NCBI GenBank assembly: GCA_034429475.1 | Contig: DAOUGD010000110.1 | Coordinates: forward strand, 8,427-72,426 | Length of the DNA stretch: 64,000 bases | Source: JAKQHY01 sp034429475 | GTDB lineage: Bacteria; Chloroflexota; Anaerolineae; B4-G1; SLSP01 | Direction of reading: 5' to 3' | Part shown: piece after piece, positions 23,419 through 31,804 of the stretch | Numbering within the stretch: position 1 is the stretch's first letter | How the letters are laid out: each line of letters opens with the position of its first letter | Position numbers and translations under genes: made by a program | Notes under the pieces: model-generated | What the model saw: only the letters and a program-made list of their open reading frames with translations | Databases searched by the model: none | Told to the model about the DNA's origin: nothing

Positions 23419-24423
23419 ATGATGACTTCTAGCACTCAGCACTCAGCACCTACACCCCACAACCCACAACCCGAACCTCAAGTCACTATCCAGACCCGCA
23501 ATTTGGTCAAGCACTTTAAGACGCGGATGGGCGAGGTGACGGCGGTGAATGAAGTGACGTTGCAGGTGCGGCGCGGGGAGACTTACGGCCTCATCGGGCC
23601 GGACGGCGCCGGCAAGACGACGTTGACGCGCGTGATCCTGGGCTTGCTCACCCGCAACGGCGGCGAGAGCCGCATCCTGGGGTACGATTCGATGCGCGAC
23701 CCCTATGCCATCCGTGAGCACGTGGGCTACATCGCGCAGCAGTTCTCGCTGCCGCCCGATATGACGGTGATGGAGAACATGCGTTTCTTTGCAGACGTGC
23801 ATGGCGTCAGCCGGAAAGAGCAGAAACAGCGTATTCCAGAGTTGCTCGAATTTGCCGGACTGACAGCTTTTACCAAACGGCTGGCGGGACGGCTTTCCGG
23901 TGGGATGAAGAAAAAGCTCGCGCTGGCGTGCAGCCTCGTCCACGAGCCGCAAGTGGTGATGCTCGACGAGCCGACGCTGGGGGTGGACCCGGTGAGCCGC
24001 CGCGAATTCTGGAATTTGCTCGGCAACCTGCGCACGGAAAAGGGCGTCACCATCTTTGTTTGCACGCCGTACATGGACGAGGCGGAACGTTGCAACTGGG
24101 TTGGACTGATGTATCAGGGCCGGTTGGTGGCCGATGGGTCGCCGGCCAAAATCAAGACGTTGGCGCCGGGGCGACTGCTCGAATTCACGCCGATGCCATT
24201 TGTTCCCGCCCGCGATCTGGTTCCCACGCTGGAGGGCGTGTTGGAAATGCAGACCTACGGCGTGATGCTTCACGTGTTCGTGGACGACCCGGAACGGCGC
24301 GGGCCTGAAATCACGGCAGTGCTGGCCGCTCAGGGTGTCGCCTGCGCCGGTATGCGCGAAATCGAAGTGCGGATGGAAGAAGCGTTCATCTCACTCATTC
24401 GGCGGCAGACGAGTCAGCGATAA
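23419..24423 (+). CDS. ABC transporter ATPase, first (half of a split YbhF)
   Basis: 334 residues. Walker A GPDGAGKTT (Asp in place of the usual Asn), Q-loop QQFSLPPDMTV, signature LSGGMKKK, Walker B VVMLDEPTLGVDP. The H-loop position reads CTPYMDEAE, where TTHYMDEA is expected: the switch His is replaced by Pro. That suggests this half-site may be degenerate, with the other ATPase doing most hydrolysis. The N-terminal 20 residues (TSSTQHSAPTPHNPQPEP) come from a repeat-like CACTCAG/CCCACAA stretch. In E. coli YbhF both ATPases are one polypeptide; here they are separate genes in the same order. Confidence 0.9.
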   Translation: MMTSSTQHSAPTPHNPQPEPQVTIQTRNLVKHFKTRMGEVTAVNEVTLQVRRGETYGLIGPDGAGKTTLTRVILGLLTRNGGESRILGYDSMRDPYAIREHVGYIAQQFSLPPDMTVMENMRFFADVHGVSRKEQKQRIPELLEFAGLTAFTKRLAGRLSGGMKKKLALACSLVHEPQVVMLDEPTLGVDPVSRREFWNLLGNLRTEKGVTIFVCTPYMDEAERCNWVGLMYQGRLVADGSPAKIKTLAPGRLLEFTPMPFVPARDLVPTLEGVLEMQTYGVMLHVFVDDPERRGPEITAVLAAQGVACAGMREIEVRMEEAFISLIRRQTSQR

Positions 24424-24427
24424 AGCG

Positions 24428-24536
24428 GATCAGCGAGTCAGCGAATTACGAATTACGAATTACGAATTACGGAATACAAAAATGTCCAACACTCAGCACT
24501 CAGCACTCAGTCCTCAGTCCTCAGCACTCAGTTCTG
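24428..24536. repeat. Repeat block spanning the ATPase junction and the next N-terminus
   Basis: Words CAGCGA(G/A)T, then four ACGAATT units (24440-24472), then seven CACTCAG/TCCTCAG units (24488-24532). The last group is inside the coding region of the second ATPase. Confidence 0.8.
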
Positions 24537-25471
24537 ACTATCCGATTATTGTCGAAAACTTGACCAAAAAATTCGGGGCCTTCACCGCTGTGGATGATGT
24601 GAGCTTCCAGGTGTCGCGCGGGGAGGTTTACGGCTGGCTGGGGCCGAACGGGGCCGGCAAGACGACGACGATCCGCATGTTGCTGGGCTTGCTCAAGCCC
24701 ACGTCGGGTCACGCGCGCGTCCTGGGCCTTGATCCGGCCACGCAGACGAAGAAAATGCAGGCGCAGGTCGGCTACATGTCGCAGTTGTTCACGCTGTACA
24801 GCGACCTGACCGCGCGCGAGAACATCCGCTTCTACGGGCGGGCCTACGGCCTCTCGCGGGAGCAGATGCGCCGGCGCGAGGTCGAAATCCTGACGATGGC
24901 CGGCCTGGTGGGGCGCGAGCGGGCGCTCACGGCGAATCTCTCCGGCGGCTGGAAGCAGCGGCTCGCGCTGGGCTGCGCCATCGTCCACGAGCCGCAGGTA
25001 GTGTTCCTGGACGAGCCGACGGCCGGCGTGGATCCCATCAGCCGGCGCGAGTTCTGGGATCTGATTTATGGGATGGCAAAGAAAGGCGTCACAGTGCTCG
25101 TCACCACGCACTATATGGATGAGGCGGAACTCTGTCAGCGCGTCGGCTTCATCAGCCAGGGCAAACTCATCGCGCTGGACACGCCCGCGCAGTTGAAGGA
25201 AACGCAAATGCACGGCCACGTCCTCGAAATCAACAGCGACGCGCCGGATCGTGTGTTGCGCGTGCTCAAGGCGGCAGGCGAACAGGGGCAGATTCCCTTT
25301 GACGAGGTGGCCTTGTACGGCGCGCAAGTTCACGCCGTCGTGCCGGACGCGGAGACGTTCAAAGCGCCGGTGCGCGCCCTCTTGAGCGACGCCGGCATAG
25401 GCATTCATTCCATCGAGTGGATCGCTCCGACGTTGGAGGATGTGTTTATTTCGGCGGTGATGCGGAAGTAG
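24482..25471 (+). CDS. ABC transporter ATPase, second (half of a split YbhF)
   Basis: 329 residues from the ATG at 24482. The core starts near residue 20 (YPIIVENLTKKFGAF). Walker A GPNGAGKTTT, Q-loop YMSQLFTLYSDLT, signature LSGGWKQRL, Walker B VVFLDEPTAGVDP, switch TTHYMDEAE: all present, unlike its partner. The first 18 residues (SNTQHSALSPQSSALSS) are encoded by CACTCAG-type heptamers of the dispersed repeat. No Shine-Dalgarno sequence is visible, so translation may depend on coupling. The motif 'IEWIAPTLEDVFI' at the C-terminus is typical of drug-export ATPases of the DrrA/YbhF group. Confidence 0.92.
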   Translation: MSNTQHSALSPQSSALSSDYPIIVENLTKKFGAFTAVDDVSFQVSRGEVYGWLGPNGAGKTTTIRMLLGLLKPTSGHARVLGLDPATQTKKMQAQVGYMSQLFTLYSDLTARENIRFYGRAYGLSREQMRRREVEILTMAGLVGRERALTANLSGGWKQRLALGCAIVHEPQVVFLDEPTAGVDPISRREFWDLIYGMAKKGVTVLVTTHYMDEAELCQRVGFISQGKLIALDTPAQLKETQMHGHVLEINSDAPDRVLRVLKAAGEQGQIPFDEVALYGAQVHAVVPDAETFKAPVRALLSDAGIGIHSIEWIAPTLEDVFISAVMRK

Positions 25472-25474
25472 AGA

Positions 25475-25556
25475 AGGGTAAAGAGAAATGGGTAATGGGT
25501 TAATGGGTAGCAGGCTCTTCTTACTCATTACCCTTTACTTCTTACCCATTTCCCAA
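25475..25556. repeat. Inverted short-word repeat before the first adaptor
   Basis: AAATGGGTAATGGGT on the left, ACCCTTTACTTC and TTACCCATTTCCC on the right; the two halves are complementary. Confidence 0.75.
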
Positions 25557-25566
25557 TTGGGGGTGA

Positions 25567-27012
25567 ATGATGAATAAAAGAATGAGAGGACTATGGTTTC
25601 TGGGGGTACTGTTGCTCGTCGGTTGCCAGAGCGGGGTGATCGCCCAGCAGGGGCAGGCGACGCCGTTGCAGGCGTCCGGCGTCATCCAGGCGCAGGAGGC
25701 CACGATTGCCAGCGAGTTCGGCGGGCGAATTGCCCTGTTACCGGTGGCGGAAGCGGAGGGCGTGGCCGCCGGGCAGGTCGTGGCACAGTTCGACACGGCG
25801 CTGGTGGACGCGCAGATCGCAGTGGCGCAGGGCTACGTGGATACTGCCGAAGCCGGCCTGGTGCAGGCCAGAGCGGGCGCGCGTCCCGGTCAGATCGCCG
25901 TTGCCGAGGCGCAATTGGCGCAGGCCCAGGCGGGTCTGCTCGTCGCGCAGCGGGCGGTCAGCGACACGCAGGCGCTGGTGGAGAACCCGCAGGACATCAA
26001 CCTGCAAATCGCCGTCACGCGCGCGCAGGTGGCGTCCGCCGAACACCAACTCGCGCAGGCGACCGCGGTCAAGGACGCCATCGAAACGATCAAAAAGCCG
26101 GTGGATGAGGCTTACGCGGCGTTCAATGGCGGCGGGCGATACAAATTCAACGTAGGAGAGGGCGCGCTGGATGACCTGGAGGATTTGCTGCCGGAGGATT
26201 TTCCTGATTTGCCGGACATCCCCATAGAAGTGCCCGATGGCGATTATTCTTATGGGGATTGGGATTTGCAAATTACCGATGGAACTTACTCCCTGTCACG
26301 TTGGGTGAACGTCAGCTTCCCGTTGGAGGCGGCGCTGCTGCCCAACACCTGGTGGCAGTCGTGGGTCGGCGTCAATGCGGCAGATGCCAAGTTGCAGGGC
26401 TTGAAGGCTAAACTCTCCAATCTCTACGCGCAACGCGCCAATCCCCAGGCGATGCAGACCAAAGCCGCCGAGGCGCGCGCTCTGGAAGCGCAACTCGCTG
26501 CGCAAGTCGCGCTGGCGCAGACGCAATTGGACGCTTACCGGGCCGGCGCCACCTCCGAACAAATTGCCGCCGTTGAGGCGCGGGTTGCCCAGGCGCACGC
26601 CGGCCTGACGTCCTTGCAGCAGCAGCGCGCGATGCTCTCGCTCACCACCCCCATCACCGGGGTGGTGGTGGATGTGATGGTCGTGCCCGGCGAGGTCGCC
26701 GCCGCCGGCGCGTCCTTGATGACTATCGCTGATTTGTCGGACATGACCCTGAAAGTCTACATCCCGGAGACGTATCTGGGTCAGGTGTGGGTGGATCAGC
26801 CGGTACAGATCAGCGTCAACAGCTTCCCCGGTCAGGTTTTTGGCGGCCGCGTCATCCGCATTGCCGACAGCGCCGAATTCACGCCGCGCAACGTCGCCAC
26901 GCAGGATGAACGCCAAAACCTCGTCTTCGCCGTCGAAATCCGCGTCTTCAATGAGACTGGTCAGCTCAAACCGGGGATGCCGGCGGACGTGGTGTTTGAA
27001 GGGGGTGAGTAA
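25567..27012 (+). CDS. HlyD/YbhG-like adaptor lipoprotein with an acidic insertion
   Basis: 481 residues. Lipoprotein signal with lipobox LLVGC (Cys near 20), first half of the biotinyl-lipoyl domain (ASGVIQAQEATIASEFGGRI), coiled-coil hairpin rich in AQAQ repeats, second lipoyl half (LTTPITGVVVDVMVVPGEVA) and beta-barrel (ADLSDMTLKVYIPE). Residues about 174-279 interrupt the coiled coil with an acidic and aromatic segment (EDLLPEDFPDLPDIP, YSYGDWDL, NTWWQSW) not found in YbhG. Adaptors link ABC-2 exporters to outer layers; in a monoderm the role is less clear. GGGGGTGA precedes the ATG. Stop and next start are four bases apart. Confidence 0.88.
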   Translation: MMNKRMRGLWFLGVLLLVGCQSGVIAQQGQATPLQASGVIQAQEATIASEFGGRIALLPVAEAEGVAAGQVVAQFDTALVDAQIAVAQGYVDTAEAGLVQARAGARPGQIAVAEAQLAQAQAGLLVAQRAVSDTQALVENPQDINLQIAVTRAQVASAEHQLAQATAVKDAIETIKKPVDEAYAAFNGGGRYKFNVGEGALDDLEDLLPEDFPDLPDIPIEVPDGDYSYGDWDLQITDGTYSLSRWVNVSFPLEAALLPNTWWQSWVGVNAADAKLQGLKAKLSNLYAQRANPQAMQTKAAEARALEAQLAAQVALAQTQLDAYRAGATSEQIAAVEARVAQAHAGLTSLQQQRAMLSLTTPITGVVVDVMVVPGEVAAAGASLMTIADLSDMTLKVYIPETYLGQVWVDQPVQISVNSFPGQVFGGRVIRIADSAEFTPRNVATQDERQNLVFAVEIRVFNETGQLKPGMPADVVFEGGE

Positions 27013-27016
27013 GGTG

Positions 27017-28321
<1,305 letters not shown>

Positions 28322-28334
28322 CCCTGAACGAATA

Positions 28335-28370
28335 ACTTTCCGTTGAATCCGTTCAATCCGTTGAGACTAT
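28335..28370. repeat. TCCGTTNAA word repeat
   Basis: Three TCCGTTGAA/TCCGTTCAA units, the reverse complement of the word at 13936-13960. Confidence 0.6.
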
Positions 28371-28386
28371 TTTTGGGGGAGTCACT

Positions 28387-29337
28387 ATGTTGAATGATCG
28401 TCGTGGGCGGGCGCGGACGCCGGCCGAACAGTTGCGCGAGGATTTGACGCAGCTTGAGAATCGGATTGGCAAATTGGATTACGGGACGCGGGAGGAGGTG
28501 CTGGACATCCTACCGCTCTTTGATCACGCTTTTGCACTGTTGACGGACTTGCAGGCGCAGGAGACACCCTTCCCCGGCGAGCAGGCGCGCTTTGAGACGG
28601 TAATGGCGACTTTTAGAAGGAAAGCCAGGAAGTTTTTGCGCGTCATCGGCGGGGCGCCGGCGTTGGAGCGCGCGCGTCAGGCGCAGCCGCCCGATGCGGC
28701 GCGCTGGTGGTGGTTTGTGGACGAGTGGCAGGCGGAGCAGCAGCGAACGCAACGGCTGCGCACCTTGAAGCTTTGGGGAATCGCGGCGGCTGTGCTGGCC
28801 GTGTTGACTGTGCTGTATATGGTGTTTTTGCGCCCCGACAAGGCCACCCGCGAGCAGTTACGTCATCAGAATACGGCGGAGAGTCTGGTCATGTCTGGGG
28901 ACTACGCCAATGCGCTGACCGAGGTCAACGCGGCGCTGGCCGCCAAGCCGGATATGGAACTTTACGTCTTCAAAGGGGTGTTAGAGGAGCACTTGGGCCA
29001 GACCCAGGAGGCCGACCAATCCTTCAGCCGGGCGCAGGTTTTGGCGGAGAGTCAAGAGGCGTTTTTGCTGGCGCGTGCGCAGAAATACCTCTTGTTAGGG
29101 TGGGCCGACCGGGCTATGGCCGACGCCGACGCAGTTCTGGCCGAAAATGCCAAGTCAGCGTATGCGTATTTCTTCAAAGCGCAGGCTTACGAGTCACAAG
29201 ACGCCCTGGCCGAGGCAGACAGCGCCTACACGAAAGCCAGCGAACTCGCTGCCGCCGCCGGTGAGACCGAACTGGAGGCCATCATCCGCGTGCAGCAGGC
29301 CTATCTGTTCCAGCGGATGCTTGCGCCAAAGCCCTGA
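28387..29337 (+). CDS. Membrane-anchored TPR protein of unknown function
   Basis: 316 residues. N-terminal helical region (about 10-120), one transmembrane helix (about 127-149, KLWGIAAAVLAVLTVLYMVF), then TPR-like helical pairs: ESLVMSGDYANALTEVNAALAAKP, FKGVLEEHLGQTQEADQSFSRA, KYLLLGWADRAMADADAVLAENA, FKAQAYESQDALAEADSAY. TPRs usually hold protein partners. The N-terminus should face the cytoplasm and the TPRs the outside, by the positive-inside rule (RTQRLRTLK before the helix). GGGGGAG precedes the ATG. It may be read from the efflux operon, 65 bases upstream, but a repeat lies between them. Confidence 0.7.
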   Translation: MLNDRRGRARTPAEQLREDLTQLENRIGKLDYGTREEVLDILPLFDHAFALLTDLQAQETPFPGEQARFETVMATFRRKARKFLRVIGGAPALERARQAQPPDAARWWWFVDEWQAEQQRTQRLRTLKLWGIAAAVLAVLTVLYMVFLRPDKATREQLRHQNTAESLVMSGDYANALTEVNAALAAKPDMELYVFKGVLEEHLGQTQEADQSFSRAQVLAESQEAFLLARAQKYLLLGWADRAMADADAVLAENAKSAYAYFFKAQAYESQDALAEADSAYTKASELAAAAGETELEAIIRVQQAYLFQRMLAPKP

Positions 29338-29340
29338 TGT

Positions 29341-29465
29341 TAAGTGCTGAGGACTGAGTGCTGAGGACTGAGGATTGAGGGCTAGACGCTTTCGTAGTCC
29401 GCAATTCGTAATTCGTAATTCGCTTTCTCGCTGATTCGCTGATCCGCCGATCCGCTCACTCGCCA
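29341..29465. repeat. Composite short-word repeat between convergent genes
   Basis: CTGAGGA-type words, then GTAATTC words, then CGCTGATTCGCTGATCC and GATCCGC words, then CTCACTCGCCACTC. The middle part has the same words as the element inside copA. It overlaps the last codons of the methyltransferase. Confidence 0.8.
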
Positions 29466-30637
29466 CTCAACAGGGTTTCCAGGTAGGGCGTCACGCCCCA
29501 GTAGGCTTTGAGTTCAGCGTATTCGGCCTGGGCCTGGGGATTGGCTGGCGTGCCGGTCTTCACGGCGCGGATGAGCAGATTCTTGTCGGTATGTTCGGCG
29601 GAGATGAACTCGATCACGTCGGTGCGGTAGCCCTGGAGGCGCAACAGTTGGGCGCGGAAAGCGTCGGTCAGCACGTCGCCGAGGCGGTCTTTGAGGATGC
29701 CGTGCCGCAGCACCAACTTGAAGGCCGGCGGCGCCGGCTGCGCGTCCATCTGCGCCTGCAAGTGATGGTGGCAGCACGGCGCGCTGAAGATCATCCAGCT
29801 CTGCCAGCGCACCGCCTGCGACAGCGCCTCGTCGGTGGCCGTGTCGCAGGCGTGGAGCGCGAGCACGATGTCCGGCGGCGTCTCCGGCTGGAAGTCGCGG
29901 ATGCGCGTCGCGGCGAAGGTCAGGTCGGGCCAGCCGAGTGTCTGCGCCAGTTGGCCCTGTTTTGCCAGCAGGTCGGCTTTCAGATCAATGCCGACGACGT
30001 GGGCCGGACGCGCGAAGACGTGGTTGAACAGGTGGTAGACGGCAAAGGTTAGATGCGCGCTGCCGCAGCCGCAATCCACGATGTGCAGCGGGCGGCCTTC
30101 CTCTTTGAGCGGTTCCTCAGTCTCGGCCACCAGCCGTAGAAACTCGTTGATCTGCCGGAATTTGCGCTGCCACTGCGCCCGAATCTTGCCCTCCGGCGTC
30201 ATCATCCCGATGGCCTGTAAGAACGGGTCGGGGCGGTCGGCGGGGAGCAGGAAGGGCTTGGCGTGATCGTGCGTCAACGCGGGTGGGGCGGCGGACGCAA
30301 CGGCCTGCTCATGGACAAAGACTTTCCCCTTTTTAGAGATGCGCACTTGGATCTCGGTGTGTGTTGTCTGGACGTGAATCTGGCTGAAAGGCAGCGCCAG
30401 CAATTCCTCCAGTTTGGCGACCACTTCATCCCCCGCATAGTTCTTCGTGATGTCCCGTTTCTCGTCGAAGTAGGAGACCTGCGTGACCCGCTGCCCCTTG
30501 AGTTCCACCGGGCGCACGATGACGCGCCGCCACGCCAACTCACGGCCGGCCTGTCGTCCGCTGAACGTGGCCTTGACGAAGGCGTCGGCGTCGCGCAGAT
30601 AGGCTCTGAGACGTTGTAGGTAATCCTCTGGGGGCAT
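29456..30637 (-). CDS. SAM-dependent methyltransferase, Methyltransf_32/METTL25-like
   Basis: 393 residues from the ATG at 30637 (AGGAAAG upstream). The longer frame to 30805 is repeat sequence plus the end of the next gene. Motif I is IVDCGCGSAHLTF (about 205-217). The motif APCCHHHL (about residues 290-300) is diagnostic for the Methyltransf_32 family. Its eukaryotic relatives METTL25 and RRNAD1 are thought to act on RNA-linked targets; bacterial members are uncharacterised. The N-terminal 170 residues contain a beta-rich domain of unknown role (VRPVELKGQRVTQVSYFDEKRD). Substrate unknown. Confidence 0.75.
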   Translation of the reverse strand: MPPEDYLQRLRAYLRDADAFVKATFSGRQAGRELAWRRVIVRPVELKGQRVTQVSYFDEKRDITKNYAGDEVVAKLEELLALPFSQIHVQTTHTEIQVRISKKGKVFVHEQAVASAAPPALTHDHAKPFLLPADRPDPFLQAIGMMTPEGKIRAQWQRKFRQINEFLRLVAETEEPLKEEGRPLHIVDCGCGSAHLTFAVYHLFNHVFARPAHVVGIDLKADLLAKQGQLAQTLGWPDLTFAATRIRDFQPETPPDIVLALHACDTATDEALSQAVRWQSWMIFSAPCCHHHLQAQMDAQPAPPAFKLVLRHGILKDRLGDVLTDAFRAQLLRLQGYRTDVIEFISAEHTDKNLLIRAVKTGTPANPQAQAEYAELKAYWGVTPYLETLLSGE

Positions 30638-30659
30638 GGGAACTTTCCTATGAGTTTCT

Positions 30660-30736
30660 GTCAGCAGATTAAACAGATTGAGCAGATTATGTCGTAAACT
30701 GTTCGGAAATCTGCTTAATCTGCTAAATCTGCTGAC
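30660..30736. repeat. Inverted CAGATTNAG word repeat
   Basis: GTCAGCAGATT at the left end and AATCTGCTGAC at the right, with GCAGATT and AATCTGCT words between. Forms a long imperfect hairpin between two co-directional minus-strand genes. Confidence 0.75.
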
Positions 30737-30752
30737 GAAAAAGAGAGCATGA

Positions 30753-31679
30753 CTAACAATCTGTCGGCAGAACCAGCGACGCCACTTCGCCATGGCTTGT
30801 GCCAATGAGGAGGGACGCGCCCGGCGCCAACCCGGCGGGCGCGTGTGCGGTGGTCATATCCGTCAAGCCGGTGGGATGGTCGCGCCAGGTCTGCCCGGCG
30901 TCCCGCGAGAGCAGCAGCGTGTGATCCAGCAGCGCGAGGACGCGCGGCGTGGCAGGGAAATCCGGCGCGAGCAGCAGTCCGTTCACCGCGCCGTCGGTGG
31001 CCGTTACCTGCATCCAGGTCTGGCCCCGGTCGGTGGAGCGCCACACGCCCTGCGACTCGGTTCCGGCGAACAGCGTCCCATCTTGATCGTAGGCTGGCGA
31101 CAGCGCCAGGCTCAACACCGGCTCGTAGCCGATAGGCAACGTGACTTCGCGCCAGGCGCGCCCGCCGTTCGTGCTGCGGAAGATGCCGCTCTCCACCCCG
31201 GCAAAGAGCGTCTCGTCCGCCGCAAAGTGGGGCGAGATCGCCAGCGTGAAGACGGCGAGGTCCAGCAGGCCGAAATTCCACGCGGCCCATTGGTAGCCCC
31301 GATTGCCGGAGCGGAACGCGCCATCCTCCATCGTCCCGGCCAACAGCACGCCGTCGCGCCGGAAATCCGGCGAAAGCGCCAGCGTGGAGACGACCGGCGG
31401 CGGCGATCCCAATTCCACCGTGCGCCAGGTCTCGCCGTCGTCCAGGGAATACAGCACGCCGCCGGGGACGCCCGCAAAGACGGTGTGATCGGCGGCGAGA
31501 TCCGGCGAGGTTACGACCGACGTGGTCGGCAGCGGTTGGGTGAGGGTGAGGGAGGCGTAGGCGGACTGCCATGAGCGGCCGCCGTCGGTGGAGCGATACA
31601 ATCCCGACGCGCGGGCTGCAAAGCACACAGTTTCCGCGCAGTGAAGCGCATACACAACATCCTGGATAGTTTCAGACAT
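30753..31679 (-). CDS. BNR/YCF48-like beta-propeller protein
   Basis: 308 residues from the ATG at 31679 (TTGAGG upstream). At least five repeats of the BNR/Asp-box kind are visible: GLYRSTDGGRSWQ, VLYSLDDGETWR, GAFRSGNRGYQWA, GIFRSTNGGRAWR, GVWRSTDRGQTWM, LLLSRDAGQTWR. These form a seven-bladed propeller related to sialidases and to the photosystem II assembly factor YCF48. No signal peptide is seen and no sialidase catalytic arginines are obvious, so an enzyme role is unlikely. It lies downstream of the chaperonin-like gene on the same strand. Confidence 0.8.
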   Translation of the reverse strand: MSETIQDVVYALHCAETVCFAARASGLYRSTDGGRSWQSAYASLTLTQPLPTTSVVTSPDLAADHTVFAGVPGGVLYSLDDGETWRTVELGSPPPVVSTLALSPDFRRDGVLLAGTMEDGAFRSGNRGYQWAAWNFGLLDLAVFTLAISPHFAADETLFAGVESGIFRSTNGGRAWREVTLPIGYEPVLSLALSPAYDQDGTLFAGTESQGVWRSTDRGQTWMQVTATDGAVNGLLLAPDFPATPRVLALLDHTLLLSRDAGQTWRDHPTGLTDMTTAHAPAGLAPGASLLIGTSHGEVASLVLPTDC

Positions 31680-31729
31680 CGTTGACCTCAAGATTAAGGT
31701 GGTTTCGCAATGCTACGGGAAGAAATTCG

Positions 31730-31800
31730 GACGCAGATTCACGCAGATTCACACAGATAATTCTAAAAAATCAGCGTTCATCTGCGTTCATCCGCGTCCC
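31730..31800. repeat. GCAGATTCAC / ATCTGCGTT inverted repeat
   Basis: ACGCAGATTCACGCAGATT on the left and CATCTGCGTTCATCCGCGT on the right, with TCAGCGTT in the middle. Related copies lie at 33725-33795 and 38040-38110. Confidence 0.8.
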
Positions 31801-31804
31801 ATAC

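Noticed and set aside
30638..30805. 56-residue N-terminal extension of the methyltransferase
   Set aside because: It is encoded by an inverted word repeat and the end of the neighbouring gene; a good ribosome site precedes the ATG at 30637.
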